Part shown: positions 25,590 through 36,539 of the stretch, piece after piece
Numbering within the stretch: the stretch's first letter is position 1
Layout of the letters: each line of letters starts with the position of its first letter
From: JACZYA01 sp965247455
GTDB lineage: Bacteria; Acidobacteriota; Terriglobia; Acidiferrales; 2-02-FULL-67-57
DNA: 64,000 nt
Assembly: GCA_965247455.1 (NCBI GenBank)
Contig: CBDFHE010000017.1
Location: forward strand, 124,001-188,000
Reading direction: 5' to 3'
Program-made: the position numbers and the translations under genes
Notes under the pieces: model-generated
The model's input: only the letters and a program-made list of their open reading frames with translations
Told to the model about the DNA's origin: nothing
The model's database searches: none

Positions 25590-26669
25590 TTATGGGTGCT
25601 CCCCCGCCTGCGGGGTTTGGGGGCGGCGCTCGGCAGCCAGCACTTCTTCCACTGTGCGCCAAACCTCGTCCACGCTGATGCGCCGCATGCAGCGGTGGTC
25701 GATGGGGCAGCGGCGGAGAAAACAAGGGCTACACGGGACCGGGTGCTTGACGATGCGGGCGCCGGGGTTGAGCGGCCCGGTACCGTTCTCATCCGTGGGC
25801 CCGAAGATGATCACCTGCGGCAGGCCCACTCCGGCGGCCAGGTGCATAGCGCCGGAATCGTTGCCGATGAACAGGTCAGCGGACGACAGCAGCGCCAAGA
25901 ACTCCGCCAGCGTGGTCTGGCCGATGAATGAAACCGGTTTGCAACGCATGTGCTTGACTATCTCCTCGCCCAGGCGCGCCTCCGACGAGGTGCCGCAGAG
26001 TAACACGGCGGCGCTGTGGGCCTCAACCAGCCGGTCGGCCAGCGCGGCGTAGCGCTCCAGCAGCCAGCACTTGGCCGAGCCGTAGGAAGCCCCGGGTGCC
26101 AGCACCACTCGCGGGTGCGCGTCAGAGACACCGCTCTCCCGCAAGCGGAGACGCATGTGCTCGACCAAGGCCGGGTCGGGCGCCAAGGGAATGTGAGCAA
26201 CCTCGGGTAGTGTGTCGAGCAACCCGGCGCGCCGCAGCAATTCCAGGTAATAGTAAGTTTCGTGGGCGGGGATCTCTCCTTTGCGCGGAACGGCAATCGG
26301 AATGGTCAGCAAGAGGCGGCGCGCATCGCGCACATAACCCAGCCGCTGTGGGATGCCCGCCCACCAGGCCACCAGCGCCGCCCGGAACGCGTTCTGGAAC
26401 AGCACCGCCAAGTCGAACCTTTGACGGCGAAGCTCACCCGCCAACCTACGCAGACAGCGGAGCCCGCGGTGGTCGAAGACCAGCACGCGGCTGACCGCCG
26501 GCAGGTGGCGATACAGGTCGGCCACCGTGGGACGCGCCAGCACCACCAACTCCGCCGCCGGAAACTTTTGCCGAAGCTGCTCCAGCGCGGGCAGCGACAT
26601 GACGGCATCACCCACCCAGTTGGGGACGCGCAACAGAATCTTCGACGGGGTTGTGATCAGTTGTGCCAT
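25590..26669 (-). CDS. waaF: Lipopolysaccharide heptosyltransferase II
   Basis: A 359-residue GT9 glycosyltransferase, close to the WaaF length. N-terminal KILLRVPNWVGDAVMSLPAL is the WaaF-type start, and the C-terminal donor site reads VLAPGASYGSAKCWLLERYA and LFIGNDSGAMHLAAGVGLPQ, followed by ALFGPT-like IIFGPTDENGTGPL. It would add the second heptose to the core on the cytoplasmic face of the inner membrane. The C-terminal CSPCFLRRCPIDHRCM cysteine-rich stretch is common in WaaF. It follows lpxK with one base between stop and start. Confidence 0.88.
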   Translation of the reverse strand: MAQLITTPSKILLRVPNWVGDAVMSLPALEQLRQKFPAAELVVLARPTVADLYRHLPAVSRVLVFDHRGLRCLRRLAGELRRQRFDLAVLFQNAFRAALVAWWAGIPQRLGYVRDARRLLLTIPIAVPRKGEIPAHETYYYLELLRRAGLLDTLPEVAHIPLAPDPALVEHMRLRLRESGVSDAHPRVVLAPGASYGSAKCWLLERYAALADRLVEAHSAAVLLCGTSSEARLGEEIVKHMRCKPVSFIGQTTLAEFLALLSSADLFIGNDSGAMHLAAGVGLPQVIIFGPTDENGTGPLNPGARIVKHPVPCSPCFLRRCPIDHRCMRRISVDEVWRTVEEVLAAERRPQTPQAGEHP

Positions 26670-26670
26670 T

Positions 26671-27756
26671 TCAGTCGGTCGTGGCCTGACCCCGCCGACG
26701 GCGGGGCTGGAGGCGCTCAGCCACCGCGGCGAAGAACCCTTCTTCGTCCTCGAGCTCCAGCTCGATGCGGCAATAGAGCATGGGTGGCTGGCTAGGAGGA
26801 ACCACGGTCAGGTTGATCATGTCTTTCTCTGTAGTCACCAGTGCGCGCGCGCCGGCGCGGTCGCCTGCACGGACAATTGTCTGCAAGTCGTCAACCGTAT
26901 AGCGGTGATGGTCGCGAAAGGCCAGCCCGGAAACCACCGTGAAGCCCCAGCGACGCAGATCATCCAAAAAAGTTCGGGGGTTGCCCAGCCCGCAAAAAGC
27001 CAGCACCGGCTGCTGCTTGAGCACATAGAGATTGGCGGCGCGGTGAGTAGCGGCTTCAAAGACGCCGGCCAGCTTAGTGGAAGCGCGGAAGACGGGCGCG
27101 CACGGGTTGTAGCGACGCACTGTGTCCATGAGTTGGGTCTCGTTGTTCTGCCCGGTGCGCGTGAGGACAATCACGTCCGCCCGGCGCAGCGCCCGCGGTG
27201 GTTCGCGCAAGCGCCCGGCGGGCAGAACAGCGCCGCCTCCGAAGGGATCGGTGGCGTCGAGCAGCACCAAGTCCAAATCACGTGCCAGGCGCAGGTGCTG
27301 GAAGCCGTCGTCGAGCAGAAAAACGTGTGGGGGAGCATCCCGCTCAACGGTCAGGATTTGCTGCGCGAGGCCGAACCGGTCGGCGCCGATACCGATGGTG
27401 AGGTCGGGCGCGCGGCGCGCCAGCAGGATGGGCTCGTCGCCCATCAGGTCAGGGGTGTAGCGCGACACGTCGCCCCTTCCATTCATAACCAGCGGCGCGC
27501 GCTGGCGGCGACCGTAGCCGCGCGTCAGAACCGCCACCCGCAGCCCGCGGGCGCGCAGCCCGGTTGCCAGCCGCAACACCATGGGCGTCTTGCCGGTGCC
27601 GCCGACGGTGAGGTTGCCGACGCTGACGACCTTAACAGGCAGCCGGCGCGCCCGGAACCAGCCGCGCCGATAGGCCCCGGCGCGCACGCGCACAAAAATG
27701 CGATAGAAGATTTCCAGCGGCCAGAGCAGCCACCGTACCCAGGCGGGCCACCTCAC
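26671..27756 (-). CDS. lpxK: Tetraacyldisaccharide 4'-kinase
   Basis: A 361-residue membrane-associated kinase that phosphorylates the 4' position of the lipid A precursor, using ATP. The N-terminal hydrophobic helix (WVRWLLWPLEIFYRIFV) is followed by the P-loop SVGNLTVGGTGKTP (about residues 45-58) and LTRGYGRR. Later motifs include FLLDDGFQHLRLARDLDLVL and AFCGLGNPRTF. GTG 27756 is chosen rather than the longer frame, because its GTGA overlaps the stop of waaA by four bases, a normal coupling in this cluster. Confidence 0.9.
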   Translation of the reverse strand: MRWPAWVRWLLWPLEIFYRIFVRVRAGAYRRGWFRARRLPVKVVSVGNLTVGGTGKTPMVLRLATGLRARGLRVAVLTRGYGRRQRAPLVMNGRGDVSRYTPDLMGDEPILLARRAPDLTIGIGADRFGLAQQILTVERDAPPHVFLLDDGFQHLRLARDLDLVLLDATDPFGGGAVLPAGRLREPPRALRRADVIVLTRTGQNNETQLMDTVRRYNPCAPVFRASTKLAGVFEAATHRAANLYVLKQQPVLAFCGLGNPRTFLDDLRRWGFTVVSGLAFRDHHRYTVDDLQTIVRAGDRAGARALVTTEKDMINLTVVPPSQPPMLYCRIELELEDEEGFFAAVAERLQPRRRRGQATTD

Positions 27757-29039
27757 GCTGCCGCTCCCGGACGCTCGGCCAGCAGGGCTGCAATGCGGGC
27801 CGCGCAACGGGCGGCAGCGCCGCGCTCCCGCTCCACCACGGCGCGCGCCGCCTCCCCGGCACGCCGGCACGCAGCCGGGTCACCCAGCAGCGTTGCCAGC
27901 AAGATGCCCAACCCTTCGCTGGAGTTCACCTGGAAGGCCGCCTTGGCGTCCAGCAAAGCGCGGGCGATTTCGCGGAAATTTTCCATCGAGGGACCAAACA
28001 GAATGGGCTTGCCCCACAGCGCCGGCTCAATGGGGTTGTGGCCGCCGGCCGGCCGCAGGGAGCCACCCACGAAGGCGACTGTGGCAGCAGCGTAGGCGCC
28101 CGCCAGCTCGCCCAGCGTGTCGAGCAGCACCACCTCGGCGCGGGCGTCGCTCGCCTCCGGCTGACTGCGGCGAACAAACCGCGCACCGCAGGCGACGAGC
28201 AAGTCTTCTACCTGGTCGAAGCGTTCCGGATGGCGCGGGGCCAGCACCAGCAACGGTCGCTTGCCGTCCACCTGGCGGCAGACGCGCACGGCCTCGAGGA
28301 TTCTTTCCTCCTCCCCGGCCACGGTGGAGCCGGCGACGACGATGGGCGCGCCTTGCGCCCATCGCCGAAGTTCGGGCAGGAAGGCCGGGGGCGCCGGTTC
28401 GGGCAAGTCGAACTTCAGGTTGCCGCCTACGACGACGCGCTCGACCGGAGCGCCGATGGCCCGGAGGCGGCGAGCGTCCTCCTCGCTTTGCGTCAGGAAG
28501 AAGCTCACGTCCGCCAGCACCCGACGCAGGACGGCCCGGAACCAGCGATAGCGGGCGAAGGAGCGGTCGGAAACGCGGCCGTTGACGAACACTACTTGCA
28601 CGCCCGCGCGACGCGCCTCGCGGAGAAAGTGCGGCCAAATTTCGGTCTCGGCGACGATGACCAATGCAGGCTTTACCGCCCGCAACACGCGGCGGCAAGC
28701 AAAAGCGAAGTCGAGCGGGAAGTAAAAAGTGGCGTCGGCCTCGAGGCGGCGGGCCGCCATCTCCTGCCCGGTGCGGGTGGTGGTGCTGACCAGGATTTTG
28801 CGTCCCGGCAAACGCTGCCGCAACTCCGCCAGCAACGGCGCCACCGCCAGCACTTCGCCCACCGAAACGGCGTGAATCCAAAGTGCGCCGGGCGCGGGCT
28901 GCCGGACGCGCTCCGGGACACGCCCCAAGCGCTCGCGCAGGCTGTGCAGGTATTTGCTCTGCCGCAGGCCGCGAAAGAAAAAGTAAGGGCTGAGCAGCAC
29001 CAGCGCCGTGCCGAGCATCAAGCTGTAGAGAAAGTACAT
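27753..29039 (-). CDS. waaA: 3-deoxy-D-manno-octulosonic acid (Kdo) transferase
   Basis: A 428-residue GT30 enzyme that adds Kdo to lipid A. It has an N-terminal membrane helix (FLYSLMLGTALVLLSPYFFF), the acidic catalytic motif HAVSVGEVLAVAPLLAEL (Glu in SVGE), VIVAETEIWPHFLREA, and the C-terminal donor motif GGSLRPAGGHNPIEPALWGK. The size matches WaaA. The ATG at 29039 is the first gene of the minus-strand lipopolysaccharide cluster (waaA-lpxK-waaF-DUF6165-fusion-ICMT), which indicates a Gram-negative cell envelope with lipid A. Confidence 0.92.
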   Translation of the reverse strand: MYFLYSLMLGTALVLLSPYFFFRGLRQSKYLHSLRERLGRVPERVRQPAPGALWIHAVSVGEVLAVAPLLAELRQRLPGRKILVSTTTRTGQEMAARRLEADATFYFPLDFAFACRRVLRAVKPALVIVAETEIWPHFLREARRAGVQVVFVNGRVSDRSFARYRWFRAVLRRVLADVSFFLTQSEEDARRLRAIGAPVERVVVGGNLKFDLPEPAPPAFLPELRRWAQGAPIVVAGSTVAGEEERILEAVRVCRQVDGKRPLLVLAPRHPERFDQVEDLLVACGARFVRRSQPEASDARAEVVLLDTLGELAGAYAAATVAFVGGSLRPAGGHNPIEPALWGKPILFGPSMENFREIARALLDAKAAFQVNSSEGLGILLATLLGDPAACRRAGEAARAVVERERGAAARCAARIAALLAERPGAAA

Positions 29040-29092
29040 CGCAATCCCGGCTATTATAGCCCTAGCGGAGCGCTGAAAATGTCCGAGGCTGC

Positions 29093-29223
29093 GTCATTCT
29101 GAGGAGTCTGCCTGCCCGCCACGGCGGGCAAGCGGTAGGCAGGCTCGCCTCGGGCGGGCGACGAAGAATCTCAAGAGTTGATGGTCACAAGAAAAGCAGA
29201 TTCTTCGCTCGCTCAGAATGACA
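29093..29223. repeat. Intergenic hairpin repeat, family A
   Basis: Ends GTCATTCTGAGGAG and GCTCAGAATGAC pair, with inner arms GACGAAGAATCTC/CAGATTCTTCGCTCG partly pairing. It carries a nested palindrome (CCTGCCCGCCACGGCGGGCA) also present near 32880. Confidence 0.85.
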
Positions 29224-29266
29224 GAGAGAAGTGACTCACAGGGGCAGCGCTGGAGGCAGACAAGGG

Positions 29267-29926
29267 ATGAAGGAGCAATTACAAGCCGGCGTGCTGGTTC
29301 TGGCGCTGGCGGCGCTGCTGGCCGGAGCCGCGCAGGACAACTCCGCCCGGCCGGACCCTAGCAAATTCCCCGCCCGTGCTTCTTATCAGGGCGTCACCAT
29401 CGCCGCCGTTCCCATTCCCGACACGCCCGCGGCGGAAAGAATCTTCGGGCCCCGGGCCGCGCCTACGCGGGCAGGCTTCCTGCCGGTGGAAGTGATCATC
29501 TTCAATCAGCGCTCGGAGATCATCCAGGTGAACGTAGGGCGGATTAAGATAATCGGCTTCGACAACCAGTTCGAGCAGGTGGACCCGCAGGCGGTGGCCG
29601 AGGGGCTCTACCCCCGGCCAGAAGTCGATCGGCCGAAACCTTCGCGCCTGCCGACTCCCTGGCCGCGCAAACCGAAAGTGAAGAAAGACAAGAAGCGCGC
29701 CCAGCGCGAGGAAGCCGAGGCGGCGCTGCGCAGCCGGCAGTTGCGGGCGGCGCTGGTGACGCCGGGCGGCTACGCGCGCGGGTATCTCTACTTCGACCTG
29801 CGGGGCAAATCCATTGATCTGGCAGGCAGTAGCCTGTACGTGCCGGGAGTGGAAGAGGAAACCACCAGCGAGCGGTTGCTGTTCTTCGAAATCAGCCTGA
29901 AGCCCTACGTGGAAGCCGAAGACTGA
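29267..29926 (+). CDS. Secreted protein of unknown function
   Basis: A 219-residue exported protein. The signal peptide reads GVLVLALAALLAGAAQD (cleavage near residue 22). The mature part alternates short beta-type segments (GFLPVEVIIFNQRSEIIQVN, RIKIIGFDNQFEQV) with a lysine/arginine-rich middle (PRKPKVKKDKKRAQREEAEA), then LVTPGGYARGYLYFDLRGKS. This looks like a small Ig-like beta sandwich with a charged insertion. I do not recognise a family. ATG 29267 follows AAGGG with eight bases or so, and the next gene runs on the other strand. Confidence 0.6.
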   Translation: MKEQLQAGVLVLALAALLAGAAQDNSARPDPSKFPARASYQGVTIAAVPIPDTPAAERIFGPRAAPTRAGFLPVEVIIFNQRSEIIQVNVGRIKIIGFDNQFEQVDPQAVAEGLYPRPEVDRPKPSRLPTPWPRKPKVKKDKKRAQREEAEAALRSRQLRAALVTPGGYARGYLYFDLRGKSIDLAGSSLYVPGVEEETTSERLLFFEISLKPYVEAED

Positions 29927-29947
29927 AAGACGGCTTACCCGCCACGG

Positions 29948-30268
29948 CTAGGCGCCCTGCGCAGCAGCTTTGAGCGGGCGCACGTCTTTCTTAATTCTGT
30001 TCAATTCCCGATCTGTGGCTACGTCCAAGTCATAGAGGGTTTGCAGGTTCATCCAGAAGAGCGGCGTGGTGTTGAAGTATTGGGCAAGCCGTAAGGCGGT
30101 TTCGGGTGTGATAGAGCGCCGCCCATGAGCGATCTCCGCGATGCGGGTGGCGGGCACGCGGAGGTCGAGAGCCACCTTGTTCATCGTGAGACCCAGCGGA
30201 AGCAAAAAATCCTCCCGAAGAATCTCTCCCAGATGGACCGGCGCCAGTCGCTTTTTAGACCCAGCCAT
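29948..30268 (-). CDS. HigA-type antitoxin (XRE helix-turn-helix)
   Basis: A 106-residue helix-turn-helix protein of the HigA/VapI addiction-module antidote type: VHLGEILREDFLLPLGLTMN, ALDLRVPATRIAEIAHGRRS (DNA-binding helices), and ALRLAQYFNTTPLFWMNLQT. In a full module it would neutralise a HigB ribonuclease toxin and repress its own promoter. Toxin genes normally precede it, but the 270 bases upstream (30269-30540) show no recognisable HigB frame. It may be an orphan regulator or the remains of a module. Confidence 0.82.
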   Translation of the reverse strand: MAGSKKRLAPVHLGEILREDFLLPLGLTMNKVALDLRVPATRIAEIAHGRRSITPETALRLAQYFNTTPLFWMNLQTLYDLDVATDRELNRIKKDVRPLKAAAQGA

Positions 30269-30545
30269 GAATCCTCTTTTGTCATCAATTACTTACATGA
30301 TACCTCAGTGCCTAGTTTTGGGGACTTTGCCAAGATAGCCGATGAGCCGCGAGAAAAAACGCTGGTCAGGACTCCGCCCGATTTGCAAAGGGAAGGCACA
30401 GACGATTTTCTCCGCAAGGACTTAGCAAGCAAGAGAATTCCGATGCCGGCTTCCTCCCAACTGAGCCAGCACTCGGAAGCGATTGGCATTTTCAGTTTTG
30501 CGCCTCGTCAGATAGAATGAACGGCTCGCGTCGGAGCATCTCCCA

Positions 30546-32807
<2,262 letters not shown>

Positions 32808-32874
32808 GTAAGAAGCGGGTGCCCCTCGACTGTGCTCCCTTCGGCTTTGCTCCGGGCGGGCGGGGTAAACGCCG

Positions 32875-32911
32875 CCTGCCTGCCCGCCACGGCGGGCAAG
32901 CGGCAGGCAGG
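32875..32911. repeat. Short palindromic repeat (CCTGCCCGCC type)
   Basis: CTGCCTGCCCGCCACGGCGG is followed by GCAAGCGGCAGGCAGG; the same stretch occurs almost unchanged inside the family A repeat at 29107-29144, and its core recurs near 40803. It lies between pcrA and the permease gene. Confidence 0.8.
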
Positions 32912-32956
32912 CACCACTTCCAGGCTGTCTTTGGCAGGGGACGGGAAGGAGGCGCG

Positions 32957-34498
32957 TTGGGATCGCAACTGTTTCGGACCAAGAGCGTAGATCAGTTGAT
33001 TGCGGGCACGCAAGAGTCGGGCCACCAACTGAAGAAGGTGCTGGGGCCGTGGAGCCTGACGGCGATGGGCGTGGGCGCCGTAATCGGCACCGGAATCTGG
33101 GCGCTGACGGGAACGGCCGCGCTGGGGGTATCGGTGGAAGCGCCCTCCATCTGGCGCGCGCCGGTGCTGGATTTGATCCTGCACGGCGCAGAAGCCAGCG
33201 GAATCTACGGACGTCCCGGTGCGGGATCGGCGATTGCCCTGAGTTATTTGCTGGTGGCGATTGCCTGCGGCTTTGCGGCACTCTGCTACGCGGAGCTGGC
33301 GTCGATGATTCCGGTGGCGGGCAGTGCTTACACCTACAGCTACGCGACCATGGGAGAAATCGTGGCCTGGATCATCGGCTGGGACCTGGTGCTGGAGTAT
33401 GCGGTCTCGAACATGGCGGTGGCGGTGGGGTTCAGTGGCTACCTGAACGCTCTGCTGGAAAACCTAGGGTTCCCTTTACCCGAGTGGCTATCGGAGCCGG
33501 TGTTTCGGGCCGGCGAGGTGACCGGGGCGGTATTCAATCTGCCGGCGTTCGTGATTGTGATGGTCCTGACGATGATGCTGGTGGTAGGGATTCGCGAAAG
33601 CGCGCGGGCCAACAACGTCATGGTCGCCATCAAGCTCGGGGCGATTCTGATCTTCATCTTCGGCGCCGCCCGCTACGTCAGCCTCGACAACCTGCGCCCG
33701 TTCGCGCCCCACGGCGCGCAGGGGATTCTGACTGGAGCGGCGCTGGTGTTTTTCGCCTACATCGGCTTCGACTCGGTCTCAACTGCAGCCGAGGAGTGCC
33801 GCAACCCGCAGCGCGACATGCCCATCGCCATCATCTCCACGCTGGTGGTCTGCATGGTGCTCTATGTAACGGTGGCGCTGGTGTTGGGAGGTATCGTTCC
33901 CTTCTTTGTGCAAGGGGCCGACGGCGAGATGGTGCCGAATCCCATCTACGAGAACAAGGAAGACGCCTCCTTTGCCGTTGCCCTAAAAGCGGTCGGGCTG
34001 AGAAAACTGGAATACCTGATCACGGTGGGCGCCCTACTGGGGATGATCAGCTCGATTCTGGTGTATCAGATGGGGCAGGCGCGCATCTGGTTTGCGATGT
34101 CGCGCGACCGCCTGCTGCCGGACTTCTTTTCCCGTGTGCATCCCAAGTACGAAACGCCCTACGTGAGCACGTGGATTGCGGGAATTGTCGTGGCGATTCC
34201 CGCGGGCCTGTGGGATATCGGAGACCTGGCCGAATTGTCCGACATCGGAACGCTGTTCGCGTTCGCGCTGGTGTGCGTGGCGGTCCTGGTGCTGCGGCGG
34301 AAGCGGCCCGACCTGAAGCGCGGCTTCCGCGTGCCATTCATGCCGGTGATGCCGATCCTGGGGATTCTCAGTTGCCTTATTTTGATGGGTTCTCTACCCT
34401 TGAGAACGTGGGGGCGATTCTTTGTCTGGCTGGCGCTGGGGCTGGTAATCTATTTTGGCTACGGTCGCAAGCGGAGCGAACTGCATCAATCGGAGTAA
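32957..34498 (+). CDS. APC-family amino acid permease (cationic amino acid transporter type)
   Basis: A 513-residue membrane transporter with about 12-14 hydrophobic segments. The N terminus (LFRTKSVDQLIAG, then LTAMGVGAVIGTGIWAL) is the APC/CAT (YfnA-like) opening, and the helix 8 region FFAYIGFDSVSTAAEECRNP is strongly family-like. It imports or exchanges amino acids by using an ion gradient; the substrate is unknown. The start is the TTG at 32957, preceded by AAGGAGG; the long upstream in-frame extension crosses repeats and is not protein-like. Confidence 0.87.
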   Translation: MGSQLFRTKSVDQLIAGTQESGHQLKKVLGPWSLTAMGVGAVIGTGIWALTGTAALGVSVEAPSIWRAPVLDLILHGAEASGIYGRPGAGSAIALSYLLVAIACGFAALCYAELASMIPVAGSAYTYSYATMGEIVAWIIGWDLVLEYAVSNMAVAVGFSGYLNALLENLGFPLPEWLSEPVFRAGEVTGAVFNLPAFVIVMVLTMMLVVGIRESARANNVMVAIKLGAILIFIFGAARYVSLDNLRPFAPHGAQGILTGAALVFFAYIGFDSVSTAAEECRNPQRDMPIAIISTLVVCMVLYVTVALVLGGIVPFFVQGADGEMVPNPIYENKEDASFAVALKAVGLRKLEYLITVGALLGMISSILVYQMGQARIWFAMSRDRLLPDFFSRVHPKYETPYVSTWIAGIVVAIPAGLWDIGDLAELSDIGTLFAFALVCVAVLVLRRKRPDLKRGFRVPFMPVMPILGILSCLILMGSLPLRTWGRFFVWLALGLVIYFGYGRKRSELHQSE

Positions 34499-34516
34499 GA
34501 GACAGAGCGCAAGCCG

Positions 34517-35365
34517 TTGAACCGGGAAAGGCCAAGGCGAGCACTGGGAGCGCTGGCGGGGGCGGTGGTGTGTTTGCTGGCGGCGGCGCAGCCGCTCCCG
34601 GCCTGGGAAGGAACCGCGCACCGGCTTATTACCAACAAAGCCATTGAGATTCTGCCCTTCCCGCTGCGAGCTTTCTTTGAAAACAATCGCCGGACGCTGC
34701 TGTTGCTCAGCACCGACTCCTCCCAATGGGGCGAATCGGCCCCGACGCCTGACACCGGCTACATCCGCCTGGACCGCTATGGGAGCTACCCGTTTGCGGA
34801 GCTGCCGCGGGACTACAACCAGGCGGTGCGCAAGTTCAAGCGGGAGACGGTGACCACGAACGGAACCCTGCCGTGGAGCATCGGCAACTACAGCCTGCGG
34901 CTGGAAGAAGCCTTCCGCAACCAGCAGTGGGACGACGTCAAACTCTACGCCGCCATCCTGGCGCGCTATGTGGCCGAGGCGCACGATTCCTTCAACACCA
35001 CCGACAACTTCACCGGCGGGCAGTCGAACCAGTTCGGGGTGCATTCGCGCTACGGCGCCAGCCTGGTGGGCCGTTATCAACTGTTCTTCATCATCCGCCC
35101 GGGAGTAGCCTACAAAATTGACGACCCCACCGCCCATGCCTTTGGGATGGTGATGCAGGCGCACACCTGGGTGGACAACATTCTGCTGGCCGATGCTCAG
35201 GCGCGCACCGGCAAAGTGGACTACAACGACGAGTACTACGATGCCTTCTACGACGCGGTGGGCGCGGTGCTGGTGCGGCAACTCACCGACGCCAGCCAGA
35301 ACGTGGGCGCCTATTGGTACACCGCCTGGTTGAACGCCGGGCGCCCGCCGCTGCCCGCCCGCTAG
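34517..35365 (+). CDS. Secreted zinc-dependent phospholipase C / P1-nuclease-like protein
   Basis: A 282-residue exported protein. After the signal peptide (ALGALAGAVVCLLAAAQPLP) the mature chain begins near AWEGTAHRLITNKAIEIL, the N-terminal Trp and His pattern used by phospholipase C and P1 nuclease to bind zinc. Further candidate ligands are EAHDSFNTTDNF and GVHSRYGA plus MVMQAHTWVDNILLAD. The enzyme would cut phospholipid or nucleic acid outside the cell; the substrate is not clear. TTG 34517 is the start on offer. It is 6 bases before the deaminase gene. Confidence 0.7.
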   Translation: MNRERPRRALGALAGAVVCLLAAAQPLPAWEGTAHRLITNKAIEILPFPLRAFFENNRRTLLLLSTDSSQWGESAPTPDTGYIRLDRYGSYPFAELPRDYNQAVRKFKRETVTTNGTLPWSIGNYSLRLEEAFRNQQWDDVKLYAAILARYVAEAHDSFNTTDNFTGGQSNQFGVHSRYGASLVGRYQLFFIIRPGVAYKIDDPTAHAFGMVMQAHTWVDNILLADAQARTGKVDYNDEYYDAFYDAVGAVLVRQLTDASQNVGAYWYTAWLNAGRPPLPAR

Positions 35366-35371
35366 GCGACC

Positions 35372-36439
35372 GTGCGGCTCAGCCCTGAGCTCGAATCTCT
35401 CACCGTCCCCGACTGGATCGAGCGGCTGCCAAAGGCGGAACTCCACCTCCACCTGGAAGGGTGCGCCAGGGCGGAGACCTTGGTGGCCCGGGCACGCGCC
35501 ACCGGCCGCGCCGAACTGCCGCTGGCAGAGGCGCGGGAACGCTTGGCCTACAGCGACTTCGCCGGCTTCCTGGAAGCCTTCAAGTACGTCAGCCAGCAAC
35601 TTCGCACCCCAGCCGACTACGCCCTTCTGCTGCGTGAGTTGCTGGCGAGCCTGCACTGGCAAAACGTCCTCTACGCCGAGATCACCCTCTCGGCGGGCGT
35701 AGTGCTCTGGAAGCGGCAAGACCTGGACAGCGTGTTCGCAGCCCTGCGGGACGCAGCCGAGCAAGCTCGGAAGGAGCATCCGGTGGAAGTGCGGTGGATT
35801 TTTGACGCCACCCGCCAGCTCGGCGCTGAGCACGTCGCCAAAGTGGCCGGAAGCGCGCTGCGCTGGCTGGACGCCGGCGTGGTGGCGTTCGGGATTGGCG
35901 GCGACGAGCAACAGGGCCCGCCGGAACTGTTCCGCACTACCTTTGAAAAAGTCCGCGCTGCCGGCCTGCGGGTCACCGTACACGCCGGCGAAACCGCCGG
36001 GCCGGAGAGCATCTGGGCGGCGCTGCGCACGCTGGGCGCCGAGCGCATCGGCCACGGCCTGGCGGCTTTCCGCGACCCGGAGCTGCTCGACTATCTCGCC
36101 ACGAAACAGGTGCCGCTGGAGGTCTGCCCCACCAGCAACCTGCGCACCGGCGCGCTGGCGCTGCAAACCGGCAGCGATGACTTGCGCCGGCACCCGCTGG
36201 TGGACTACTGCCGGCGCGGGCTGCGCGTGACGCTCAACACCGACGACCCGGGACTGTTCGATACCTCGCTGAATCAAGAATACTCCCTTGCGCATGGGTT
36301 GGGACTGGGCCGTGAGGACCTGATTAGCGTGGCCGAGAACGCCTTCGCGTCGGCCTTCTGCGGTCCGAAGCTGAAGCGCACGCTGCTGGAACGCTTCCGC
36401 GCGGGCGTGGCCGCGCTGCCCGCCGCAGACAAAAGCTAG
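35372..36439 (+). CDS. add: Adenosine deaminase-family protein
   Basis: A 355-residue TIM-barrel metallo-deaminase. Visible metal and catalytic motifs: KAELHLHLEGC (two His), TVHAGETAGPESIW (His and Glu), ERIGHGLAA (His) and VTLNTDDPGLF (Asp-Asp). It turns adenosine (or a related purine) into inosine and ammonia in purine salvage; adenine deaminase or 6-aminodeoxyfutalosine deaminase are alternatives for this branch. GTG 35372 comes after the stop of the upstream gene. The length is typical (330-360). Confidence 0.88.
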   Translation: MRLSPELESLTVPDWIERLPKAELHLHLEGCARAETLVARARATGRAELPLAEARERLAYSDFAGFLEAFKYVSQQLRTPADYALLLRELLASLHWQNVLYAEITLSAGVVLWKRQDLDSVFAALRDAAEQARKEHPVEVRWIFDATRQLGAEHVAKVAGSALRWLDAGVVAFGIGGDEQQGPPELFRTTFEKVRAAGLRVTVHAGETAGPESIWAALRTLGAERIGHGLAAFRDPELLDYLATKQVPLEVCPTSNLRTGALALQTGSDDLRRHPLVDYCRRGLRVTLNTDDPGLFDTSLNQEYSLAHGLGLGREDLISVAENAFASAFCGPKLKRTLLERFRAGVAALPAADKS

Positions 36440-36539
36440 CGGGTCAACTCCAGCGTCCCCTTGTAGGAACCGAAGCGAAGCAGCGGGCCGGAGTCGTCAC
36501 CGACGGCGGGAAAAGTCCCGACCCAATCTTCTGGGGGAG

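Noticed and set aside
30269..30540. Possible HigB toxin upstream of the antitoxin.
   Set aside because: All three frames on the minus strand were read; none shows a HigB-like sequence and stops are frequent.
36436..36539. Short coding-like stretch after glmS (SGPLLRFGSYKGTLELTR).
   Set aside because: It belongs to a read-through frame with no start of its own; I cannot support it as a gene.
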